Part shown: one piece after another, positions 1-5,233 of the stretch | Position numbering within the stretch: the stretch's first letter is position 1 | Layout of the letters: the number at the start of each line of letters is the position of its first letter | Source: Deltaproteobacteria bacterium UBA2385 | Lineage (GTDB): Bacteria; Myxococcota_A; UBA796; UBA2385 | Direction: 5' to 3' | Length of the DNA: 7,596 bases | NCBI GenBank assembly: GCA_002343455.1 | Contig: DDSR01000073.1 | Coordinates: forward strand, 60,854-68,449 | The notes under the pieces: generated by a model | Databases searched by the model: none | What the model was told of the DNA's origin: nothing | What the model saw: the letters and a program-made list of their open reading frames with translations, nothing else | Translations under genes and position numbers: made by a program

Positions 1-105
1 GCGGCCTCGACCGCAGGCGGAGCAGCCTCGGCGGCGGGCGGAGCAGCCTCGACGGCGGGGGGGGCGGCCTCGACGGCGGGCGGAGCAGGCTCGACGGCGG
101 GGGGC
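1..105 (-). repeat. 21-bp in-frame tandem repeat, five copies
   Basis: Five consecutive 21-bp units (1-21, 22-42, 43-63, 64-84, 85-105) differ by a few substitutions and no indels. On the minus strand each encodes seven residues of the pattern A-[AP]-P-P-A-[VA]-E. The array may continue beyond the left edge. The period is a multiple of three, so copy number can change without breaking the frame, as expected for a flexible linker. Confidence 0.85.
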
Positions 106-260
106 GCGGCCACCGGGGTCGTGGGGAGAGGGGGGGGAGCCGTGCTGCTGCGATGCTGAGGTGCCACCTCGTCGTAGCGAGGCGCGGGCCCGCTGACCTC
201 CACGCGAAGGACCTTCTTCAGGCCGGCCTTGAGTCCCTTCTTGATGCTGCTCCGGATCAT
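1..260 (-). CDS. N-terminal part of a protein with a basic helix and Pro-Ala-Val-Glu repeats (runs off left edge)
   Basis: This is a partial minus-strand gene; only the first 86 codons lie in the window and the frame is open to the edge. It starts at ATG 260-258, with a strong Shine-Dalgarno AAGGAGGG at 268-275, seven nt upstream. The protein begins MIRSSIKKGLKAGLKKVLRV, a Lys/Arg-rich stretch that could form a basic amphipathic helix. A short segment (EVSGPAPRYDEV) follows, then a Ser/Thr/Pro stretch and five 7-residue repeats of the type AAPPAVE. There is no signal peptide. The layout suggests a small N-terminal tail joined by a flexible Pro/Ala/Glu linker to a folded domain outside the window. 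I do not recognise the family and assign no function. It lies 53 bp downstream of the pyrophosphatase-like gene on the same strand and may be co-transcribed with it. Confidence 0.72.
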   Translation of the reverse strand, partial: MIRSSIKKGLKAGLKKVLRVEVSGPAPRYDEVAPQHRSSTAPPPLPTTPVAAPPAVEPAPPAVEAAPPAVEAAPPAAEAAPPAVEA

Positions 261-279
261 CGTGCTGCCCTCCTTCCGG

Positions 280-305
280 CAAACCTAACGTAAAGGAAAG
301 GTTTG
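280..305. promoter_or_regulatory. AT-rich inverted repeat between two minus-strand genes
   Basis: A perfect 7-bp inverted repeat, CAAACCT (280-286) and AGGTTTG (299-305), flanks a 12-base A-rich loop. It lies in the 53-bp gap just after the stop of the pyrophosphatase-like gene (314) and before the Shine-Dalgarno of the left-edge gene. It is the most AT-rich spot in this part of the window. It could be an operator or promoter for the left-edge gene, or a weak transcription-ending hairpin. There is no T-run after the second arm on either strand, so a standard intrinsic terminator is not supported. A minus-strand TACGTT inside the loop could be a -10 box, but no good -35 box is seen. Confidence 0.3.
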
Positions 306-313
306 GGAAGCGC

Positions 314-757
314 TCAGCCTCGGATGGGCACGAGAAGCTCGATGCCGTCGAACCGCGTCAGCTCTCGGGCTCCTCCCAGCCGGCTGCGCAGCCGCTTGGT
401 GGTGCCATAGAAGCGGAAGAAACGAGCCAGCGAGGCCCTCTCGGCGTCACTCAGCGCCTCGTCCTGACCAAGCGGCCGGCAGATCCACTTGTCGTCGCGC
501 ACGCCCTTGTCGATGAAGCGCACGATGGCGATGGCGCGGCACTCGACCTGCGCGCGGCGATCCATGGGCCTCCCGAGCACGATCGCGTCCTGGGGATCGC
601 CGTCCTCGGCCAGCGACCCGCTCACCGAGCCGTAGTTGAAGGGGCAGGGCACCGGCGAGAGGAAGTCCAGCCCGCCGTCGTGGCCCCACTTGAGGAAGCT
701 GCCGGCTCGGACTTCGATGGTGACGCGGAGAGCTTCGTCGCGGGCGGGAGAGGGCAT
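314..757 (-). CDS. Divergent family I inorganic pyrophosphatase-like protein
   Basis: A 147-aa soluble protein of the family I inorganic diphosphatase fold, which hydrolyses PPi to two phosphates in the cytoplasm and helps drive biosynthesis. Compared from memory with the 175-aa E. coli enzyme, the metal and catalytic residues are present: E15 (Glu20), K23 (Lys29), Y42 in CPFNYG (Tyr55), D52/D54/D57 in EDGDPQD (Asp65/67/70), D83 (Asp97), D88 (Asp102), K90 (Lys104) and Y117 (Tyr141). Two phosphate-binding residues are missing. The segment that should hold Arg43 is about seven residues shorter and has no Arg, and the Lys142 position is G118. The fifth signature position is Gln rather than an aliphatic residue. 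It is probably a real PPase relative, but with altered activity or substrate. The start is ATG 757-755; no clear Shine-Dalgarno is visible, so it may be leaderless or weakly initiated. The lipoprotein gene at 839 is divergent. Confidence 0.82.
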   Translation of the reverse strand: MPSPARDEALRVTIEVRAGSFLKWGHDGGLDFLSPVPCPFNYGSVSGSLAEDGDPQDAIVLGRPMDRRAQVECRAIAIVRFIDKGVRDDKWICRPLGQDEALSDAERASLARFFRFYGTTKRLRSRLGGARELTRFDGIELLVPIRG

Positions 758-838
758 GCGCGCCGGCTATCTGACCAGGGCGCGAGGCGGGGGGGCAAGC
801 TCCGCGCTATCCTGCGGCCCAGCACGGAGAGGACGACC
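758..838. promoter_or_regulatory. Divergent intergenic region between the pyrophosphatase-like gene and the lipoprotein gene
   Basis: This 81-bp spacer must hold the 5' signals for both divergent genes. For the plus-strand gene, TATCCT at 808-813 is a fair -10 box about 13 bp before the Shine-Dalgarno GGAGAGGA (826-833), but the matching -35 position is GC-rich and non-consensus. For the minus-strand gene, the ATAG element just upstream of the start could act as a -10 box giving a very short leader. No perfect operator-like inverted repeat was seen. The promoter assignments are inference from position and weak matches only. Confidence 0.3.
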
Positions 839-1315
839 ATGAACCCGACCCCCATCTTGCGCGCTGCGCCCCTCGCCCTGGCCCTGGCGGCCTGCTCGGG
901 CGGCGACACCAGCTTCTCGCAGGACAACAACGAGAACACCAACGTCCAGGGCACGGGCGAGCTCGAGCTCTACCCGGCCGACGGGCTGGTCTGGGAGGCG
1001 GTGGCCCCGAACCTCCCCTGCTCCAAGTACATGCGCATCGACAGCCTGGGCGTGCAGGAGCTGATCGTCGACAAGATCGACATCACCACCTCCGGCGGCG
1101 GGGTCTTCACCCTGCCCGAGTCGCACAGCAACATCGTCCTGCCCCAGGGCGAGAGCTACGAGTTCCGCGTTCAGGCGACCATCACCGAGCTGGTGGCCGC
1201 CGAGGGCGAGCTGCGGATCCGCTCGAACGACGAGGAGTTCGTGGACCTGCGCGTGCCGCTGTCGGCGATCCCGGTGGAGAGCTGGGACAGCGGGACCGGC
1301 GAGGATCCCTGCTGA
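839..1315 (+). CDS. Small predicted lipoprotein with an Ig-like choice-of-anchor-D/HYDIN-type domain
   Basis: A 158-aa predicted secreted lipoprotein. Residues 1-18 form a hydrophobic signal peptide ending in lipobox L-A-A-C, with lipidation expected at C19. Residues 20-38 are a flexible Ser/Asp/Asn stretch. The remainder (about 39-145) resembles the beta-sandwich repeat called choice-of-anchor D or HYDIN-type: an opening strand (LELYPADGL), a middle LIVDKIDI...FTL pair, then LPQGESYEFRV and GELRIRSNDEEFVDLRVPL. The 'elements added, L-P-x-G-E-S, G-x-L-x-I-x-S-N-D' order is typical. Besides C19 there are only C61 and the terminal C158, which could form a disulfide. The start is ATG 839, chosen for the Shine-Dalgarno GGAGAGGA at 826-833 and because the signal peptide begins there; the reading frame is open further upstream but without secretion features. 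It is the only plus-strand gene here and has a single domain copy, so it is likely a surface or periplasmic accessory protein of unknown role. Confidence 0.85.
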   Translation: MNPTPILRAAPLALALAACSGGDTSFSQDNNENTNVQGTGELELYPADGLVWEAVAPNLPCSKYMRIDSLGVQELIVDKIDITTSGGGVFTLPESHSNIVLPQGESYEFRVQATITELVAAEGELRIRSNDEEFVDLRVPLSAIPVESWDSGTGEDPC

Positions 1316-1330
1316 GGGGCCAGGCAGCGC

Positions 1331-2365
1331 CTACTCCTCCACCCAGCAGTCCATCCCGAACTGCAGCGCCATGGCCTCGTCGTCAGACAGCCAGGTGGTG
1401 CCCTCGGTGAGGGGATCCACGGCCACGAGCTGCCAGCCCGCGCGCGTGCCGAAGACGCCCATGAACCAGGCGGCGCTGAAGGTGTCGGGGGCCTGCCCCC
1501 ACATCAGCGAGACGGCCGAGCCCTCGCGGCAGAGGGTGCCGAGGATGCCGTCGCCATCGCTGGGGCCGCCGCTGCGGTCGAGGTCCTGGTAGGCGACGAC
1601 GGTCTCCATGGCCAGGACGGCGCCGAGCAGGTCCGGGCCGCTGTACTGGTGCGCCTCGGGCGGTCCGGCCGAGAGGTCGATCGTCCACGGGGAGCTGAGC
1701 GCCTGGTCGAGGACAGGGTCGACCTCGCCCAGCTCGTCGATGGCGCTGAACATCGCGACGCGGGCGTCGGGCGCAGGGTCCCCCTCGAGCTCGCCGCCGA
1801 CCAGGTCCAGGCCGCGGTCCATCAGGTTCAGGCTCAGGTCGAGCTCGGCGGGCCCGATGTCGCCGGTCAGCGCGTCCATGCTCCACCAGCCCAGGCCCAG
1901 GCCCATCAGGACCAGCGCGGGGTCGAGCTCACCGTCCAGGTAGATCAGGAGGGTGGGGCTGATGCCGACGAAGGCCTCGCCCTCGCTGTGGCTCTGGTCG
2001 CCGTCCTCGTCCTGCACCAGCATGGGCTGGTAGATGCCGAGCAAGGTGCCGGGCAGGTCCTCGATCTCCGAGAGGTCGCTGGCAGGCGGCGAGGGGAGGG
2101 TGAGGGAGCTGCTCAGGCCGTCGAGGGCGAAGCCCTCCCAGGGCGTGGTGGGGATCTCGTCGCTGTCGACCTCGAAGCGGTACAGGACCAACGCCAGCCC
2201 CTCGACGTCGCGCTCCTCGGCCCAGTCCTGCAGGTCGATCTCGACCTCGACCTCCGACTGGATGTCGGTGTCGGTGTCGGTGTCGGCTTCTTCGCCGGTG
2301 TCCCCGCCCTTGTCGCCGCAGGCGAAGAAGAGGGAGGAGAGCAGCAGCGGGAGGAGGGTCGTCAT
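1331..2365 (-). CDS. Acidic predicted lipoprotein with an Asp-Thr repeat, function unknown
   Basis: A 344-aa protein starting at ATG 2365-2363, with Shine-Dalgarno GGAG at 2373-2376 (7-nt spacing). The signal peptide (1-15) ends in L-F-F-A-C, so lipidation is expected at C16. The lipobox is non-standard because the -3 residue is Phe, with Leu one place earlier. A Gly/Asp/Thr stretch follows (CGDKGGDTG, then DTDTDTD at about 28-34), a style common in Myxococcota lipoproteins. The body is strongly acidic with alternating beta-like segments; a DLDRSGG...DGDG segment near 261-273 could bind calcium. C279 and C340 near the C-terminus may form a disulfide. I recognise no named domain. It is the last gene of the minus-strand cluster, 38 bp after the glycosyltransferase, and converges on the lipoprotein at 839-1315 with 15 bp between stops. 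A longer frame continues upstream of this ATG, but that part is antiparallel/out-of-frame translation of the glycosyltransferase gene. Confidence 0.82.
   Translation of the reverse strand: MTTLLPLLLSSLFFACGDKGGDTGEEADTDTDTDIQSEVEVEIDLQDWAEERDVEGLALVLYRFEVDSDEIPTTPWEGFALDGLSSSLTLPSPPASDLSEIEDLPGTLLGIYQPMLVQDEDGDQSHSEGEAFVGISPTLLIYLDGELDPALVLMGLGLGWWSMDALTGDIGPAELDLSLNLMDRGLDLVGGELEGDPAPDARVAMFSAIDELGEVDPVLDQALSSPWTIDLSAGPPEAHQYSGPDLLGAVLAMETVVAYQDLDRSGGPSDGDGILGTLCREGSAVSLMWGQAPDTFSAAWFMGVFGTRAGWQLVAVDPLTEGTTWLSDDEAMALQFGMDCWVEE
2264..2287 (-). repeat. 6-bp tandem repeat encoding Asp-Thr
   Basis: Four units of GTCGGT/GTCGGC on the plus strand, encoding a run of Asp-Thr dipeptides directly after the lipidated N-terminus of the acidic lipoprotein. 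The first three units are identical. It is a plausible spacer between membrane anchor and folded domain, and its length can vary in frame by slippage. Confidence 0.8.
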
Positions 2366-2403
2366 CGTGGGTCTCCGGGGTTCGGTGCGCGCATGGTAGA
2401 CGC

Positions 2404-3888
2404 TCAGCGCGGACGCGGCAGGTAGATCTCGCGAGGGCGGGCTTGCCAGCCGGTCTTGGGCATCAGGGCGCGGCCGGTGAAGCGGATGCGCTCGCTGCGG
2501 CGGTAGTGCTCGTCGATGCCATGCCCGAAGTCGGTGTTGGCCAGCACGATGAGCTGCCAGCGCTGCGCGGCGATGGCCTCGTCGATTCGTGGCAGGTAGT
2601 CGGCCATCCGGCCGCCGTGGTCCAGGTCCATCAAGGCGATCAGGGGTAGCGAGGGCTGCTTGCCGGCGAGGTGCGGGTACCAGGGTGCGTGCGGCATGAA
2701 GACCTCGCCCTCGACGGCGCGGATCCTCTCCAGGAGCGCCTCTCCGGCCTCCCGATCGGCGGGGGTTGGCTGGTAGATCGCGGGCTCCCAGCGCCCCAGC
2801 CCGACCTGCAGCAGGCAGAGCAGGCCGATGCCCGCCGAGAGCGAGGGGCGAGGGAGACGCTGGCTGAGGCGGGCGAGCAGCAGGCCCGACCCGAGCGCGA
2901 GGCCCCAGAAGCCGGGGATGAGCACGTTGAGGTAGCCGCCGACATGGGCCCGCATCAGCACGACCAGGACGAGCAGGACCAGCAGGAAGGGGCCGAAGAG
3001 CCAGCGCTCGGAGCCGGGCGTGCCGGCGGGCGCTCGCCAACGCAGGAGGATGGCCGCCAGCACGCCAGCAGCGGCGAGCACCGGGAGGGCCTGGACCAGC
3101 TCGAGGGGGGCCTCCAGCGCGCGGGGGCCGACCATCCCGTGCGAGGCCGGGACCTCCAGCAGGTAGACCAGGAACCAGCCCTCGCTCCACAGCTGCAGGG
3201 CGCCGGTGGCCAGCAGCGCCGGTAGCACGCTGCTGAGGGCGAAGCGCAGGGCGCCGGCTCGCCCCTGGGTCCGGGCCACCCAGGCCAGCATCGGCAGGCC
3301 CAGCAGGGCGAAGCTGTGCTTGGTGAGGAAGGCCAGGACCAGCAAGGCGCCAGCCAGCCCCAGGTGCCGGCGCTGGAGGGCCAGCAGGCTGCCGCCGATC
3401 AAGGCGATCAGCAGGCCATCGGCGCGCACGAGGTCGAAGAAGGCGCCGCTCTCGTCGTAGGTGGAGAGGAAGGCGGCGGCGACGCCCGCGCAGAGGCCGA
3501 GGCCTCCTCCGGCGCGGCGCAGCAGGAGGGCCAGGGAGAGGGCGCCCAGGCCCGTTCCGAGGAGGGAGATCCCTCGCGCGAGCGCGTAGTCGAGCGGCAG
3601 CACGTCTTGCGGCAGGATCCCCGCCGCGGCGGCGATCAGAGCCGGGTACAGCGGCGGGTAGATGTAGGGGATCCACTCGGCGCTCGGCTCGGTGTACAGC
3701 GGCAGGCCCTGCTGCAGGCGCAGGGCGTGCACCAGCATGCCGCCCTCCATCCACTCCAGGTCGAAGGGGTAGCTCAGCCGGGGCGCGACGGTCTCGGCCA
3801 GCAGCAGCAGCACCGCCAGGAGGGCCAGCAGGCCCGGCAGCTCGGCGAGGGCGTCGAACAGCCGTCGGGCGCTACTCGGGGGGCTCAC
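2404..3888 (-). CDS. GT-C fold polytopic membrane glycosyltransferase (GT39/PMT/ArnT-like)
   Basis: A 494-aa integral membrane protein of the GT-C glycosyltransferase type. Such enzymes move a sugar from a polyprenyl-phosphate donor to a lipid, glycan or protein on the outer face of the inner membrane. TM1 is about 17-35 and is followed by the short extracytoplasmic loop YPFDLEWMEGG. That loop holds the acidic D43-x-E45 pair typical of GT-C catalytic sites, then the PLYTEPSAEWIPYIYPPLYP segment common in this family. About eight to ten further hydrophobic segments run to about residue 365. Residues 366-494 form a soluble, probably periplasmic domain. The start is GTG 3888-3886, preceded by AAGGAG at 3893-3898 with a short 4-nt spacing; the first internal Met (M47) lies inside the catalytic loop, so it cannot be the start. 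The start overlaps the 75-aa protein gene by 17 bp, suggesting translational coupling. Acceptor and sugar are unknown. Confidence 0.85.
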   Translation of the reverse strand: MSPPSSARRLFDALAELPGLLALLAVLLLLAETVAPRLSYPFDLEWMEGGMLVHALRLQQGLPLYTEPSAEWIPYIYPPLYPALIAAAAGILPQDVLPLDYALARGISLLGTGLGALSLALLLRRAGGGLGLCAGVAAAFLSTYDESGAFFDLVRADGLLIALIGGSLLALQRRHLGLAGALLVLAFLTKHSFALLGLPMLAWVARTQGRAGALRFALSSVLPALLATGALQLWSEGWFLVYLLEVPASHGMVGPRALEAPLELVQALPVLAAAGVLAAILLRWRAPAGTPGSERWLFGPFLLVLLVLVVLMRAHVGGYLNVLIPGFWGLALGSGLLLARLSQRLPRPSLSAGIGLLCLLQVGLGRWEPAIYQPTPADREAGEALLERIRAVEGEVFMPHAPWYPHLAGKQPSLPLIALMDLDHGGRMADYLPRIDEAIAAQRWQLIVLANTDFGHGIDEHYRRSERIRFTGRALMPKTGWQARPREIYLPRPR

Positions 3889-4099
3889 GGGGCTCCTTCT
3901 TCTCCGCCGGCAGGAAGGCCGAGAGGATCCCGGAGACCAGGGCGGCGAAGAGGCGCAGGCCCGTCGCGATGGCGACCTGGAGGGGCCAGAGCAGCAAGCC
4001 CAGCAGGCCCCGCGGCCGCTCGGCGAGCTCGTGCTCGGGAGGCCGCTCTGGAGAGCGCTCGGGAGGCCGCTCGGGAGGCCCTTCCGCCGGCGGCTTCAT
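3872..4099 (-). CDS. Small 75-aa Pro/Glu/Arg-rich protein with a hydrophobic segment
   Basis: A 75-aa protein wedged between the aldolase and the glycosyltransferase. Residues 1-30 are a charged Pro-rich stretch with a four-residue PPER/SPER repeat. Residues 31-64 are hydrophobic (GLLGLLLWPLQVAIAT, then a single R49, then LFAALVSGILSAFLP), long enough for one membrane span or two re-entrant or amphipathic helices. Residues 65-75 are charged and Pro-rich again. No family is recognised. Its ATG overlaps the aldolase stop as ATGA (4096-4099), and its own stop lies 17 bp inside the next gene, so all three are probably made together by coupled translation. The tight coupling on both sides and clean protein-like composition favour a real gene over a shadow. 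A role as a membrane partner of the glycosyltransferase is possible but only inferred from position. Confidence 0.68.
   Translation of the reverse strand: MKPPAEGPPERPPERSPERPPEHELAERPRGLLGLLLWPLQVAIATGLRLFAALVSGILSAFLPAEKKEPREPPE
4036..4083 (-). repeat. 12-bp in-frame tandem repeat, four units
   Basis: Four 12-bp units (4036-4047, 4048-4059, 4060-4071, 4072-4083) with consensus CGGGAGGCCGCT on the plus strand. The first and third are identical; the second is the most diverged. On the minus strand they encode the PPER/SPER tetrapeptide array in the N-terminal tail of the 75-aa protein. Confidence 0.85.
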
Positions 4100-5070
4100 C
4101 TTGCGGCGCTCGACCCTCGCAGCGCCCGGAGGACCTCGGCGACGACCATGTCCTCGAGTCCCGAGGTTTGGGGGGGCCCGGAGGCGGGGGAGGCCTTCAC
4201 CGAGGGCGGCGCTGCCGGAGCCGGCGCGCCAGGCTTGGCCGCAGCGGACCGGGCTGCGTCGATGGCGGTCTGCAGGCTCTGCAGGGGGCCCTGGCTGACC
4301 CGCGCGAAGCGCAGATCGGCGGAGGGGGCGATGCCGTCGGGGCTGGGGTTGGAGCAGCCCGAGCAGCCCAGGCAGACCTCGGGCAGATCGGCGCCCTCCG
4401 CATGGGCCTTCTCCACCGCCGAGGGGGGGCCGCCGTAGCGCAGCAGGCCCATCTTGCGCAGGTGCACGGCCTCGTCGGGAGGCAGCTCGCGCACCCCGCC
4501 CAGGTCCCGCGCCGTCTTGGTGATGAGCGCCGTGTGCTCCATCGTCTCCAGCCGGCAGAAGGCTTCGAGCAGGCTGCCGCCCAGGCAGACCGCGCCGTGG
4601 CGATCCATCAGGATGGCGTCGTGGTGCCGGACGTAGGGGCGGATCCGGTCGGCCAGGGCCATCGTGCCGGTGGTCTCGTACTCGACGGTCGGCACGGTGC
4701 CCAGCGTGAGCACCACCTCGGGCAGGACGCAGCGGGCCATGCTGACGCCGGCGATGGTGAAGGCGATGCTGATCGGCGGGTGCGTGTGGATGACGGCCCG
4801 CACATCGGGGCGCTCGTCGTAGCAGGCGAGGTGCATGGCCATCTCGCTGGTCGGCTGGCCCTTGCCCCTCACCTTGCGCCCCTGGCGGTCGATGACCACC
4901 AGCTCGTCGTCGGTCAGGAAGCCCTTGTGGCAGCCGGCCTGGGTGCAGAGGATGTTGCCATCCGGCAGCAGGGTCGAGAGGTTGCCGTCCATCGCCACGA
5001 GCAGGTGCCGCTCGTAGCAGAGGTGGCTGAAGCGGACGATCGCCTCACGCAGCTTGTGCTCAGGCGCCAT
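4096..5070 (-). CDS. Class II aldolase (L-fuculose-phosphate aldolase-like) with a long C-terminal extension
   Basis: A 324-aa class II aldolase/adducin-family enzyme. These zinc enzymes cleave sugar phosphates such as L-fuculose-1-phosphate to dihydroxyacetone phosphate plus lactaldehyde; related members are epimerases or dehydratases, so the exact substrate is uncertain. Residues 1-215 are the catalytic domain. Matching E. coli FucA (E73, H92, H94, H155) are E76 in SEMAMH, H95 and H97 in IHTHPP, and H158 in DRHGAV; the phosphate-loop GN is G29-N30. The family is normally about 210-230 aa. The extra tail holds a C-x2-C-x2-C motif (C233, C236, C239), a segment around 250-275, a Pro/Ala linker (about 277-303) and a terminal amphipathic helix LEDMVVAEVLRAL (305-317). 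That tail layout resembles microcompartment encapsulation peptides. The start is ATG 5070, with AGGAGG at 5075-5080. It follows gpsA after 163 bp and is coupled to the 75-aa protein by an ATGA overlap. Confidence 0.94.
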   Translation of the reverse strand: MAPEHKLREAIVRFSHLCYERHLLVAMDGNLSTLLPDGNILCTQAGCHKGFLTDDELVVIDRQGRKVRGKGQPTSEMAMHLACYDERPDVRAVIHTHPPISIAFTIAGVSMARCVLPEVVLTLGTVPTVEYETTGTMALADRIRPYVRHHDAILMDRHGAVCLGGSLLEAFCRLETMEHTALITKTARDLGGVRELPPDEAVHLRKMGLLRYGGPPSAVEKAHAEGADLPEVCLGCSGCSNPSPDGIAPSADLRFARVSQGPLQSLQTAIDAARSAAAKPGAPAPAAPPSVKASPASGPPQTSGLEDMVVAEVLRALRGSSAAR

Positions 5071-5209
5071 GGCGCCTCCTCTTCTTCAAGGGGGGGCACC
5101 CCTCCAGGTGCCCCTCCGCTGCGGCCGAGGCCTCCGGCGCGCTTCGCACGCTTTCGGTCTCGACCTTCGCTCCCCCCCACCGGGGTCTACGCTCGCTGCG
5201 CTCGCTCAT
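5060..5209 (-). other. Small 49-codon ORF, probably part of an intergenic repeat-like sequence
   Basis: An open frame from ATG 5209-5207 to TGA 5060-5062, overlapping the aldolase start by 11 bp. It has an acceptable upstream GGGAGAG (5 nt from its GGAG to the ATG). The peptide starts MSERSERRPRWGG and is low in hydrophobic residues. Its DNA is built from short near-palindromes and repeats: GCTCGCT twice at 5191-5206, GCGTGC and GCGCGC arms around GAA on the minus strand, and the hairpin at 5093-5114. From pattern memory, this kind of GAGCGCAGCGAGC-rich stretch recurs between genes of high-GC genomes and is often called as a short hypothetical protein. I therefore favour a dispersed non-coding repeat or structured leader over a gene, but translation as a leader peptide is not excluded. 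Confidence 0.35.
5093..5114 (-). other. Perfect 8-bp stem hairpin in the leader of the aldolase gene
   Basis: GGGGCACC (5093-5100) and GGTGCCCC (5107-5114) are exact inverted repeats around the 6-base loop CCTCCA. The hairpin lies between gpsA and the aldolase, with its proximal end 12 bases upstream of the aldolase Shine-Dalgarno (5075-5080). On the minus strand no T-run follows, so it is not a standard intrinsic terminator. It could slow or protect the transcript or affect ribosome access, or simply be part of a repeat element. Confidence 0.45.
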
Positions 5210-5233
5210 GCACTCTCCCAGGGCCGGCCGAGT

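Noticed and set aside
680..838. Upstream extension of the plus-strand lipoprotein
   Set aside because: It would overlap the pyrophosphatase-like gene and put 53 non-secretory residues ahead of the signal peptide. The ATG at 839 has its own ribosome binding site.
1316..1330. Bidirectional terminator between the two convergent lipoprotein genes
   Set aside because: The gap is only 15 bp and shows no stem of useful length and no T-run.
1649..2425. 258-codon plus-strand open frame rich in Val/Gln/Glu/Ala
   Set aside because: Antisense to the acidic lipoprotein. Its GVGVGVGV run is simply the complement of the Asp-Thr repeat.
2366..3754. Upstream extension of the acidic lipoprotein frame, making an 807-aa protein
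   Set aside because: The extra 463 residues are Pro/Arg/Ala shadow translation of the glycosyltransferase gene. The internal ATG with a Shine-Dalgarno and signal peptide is the true start.
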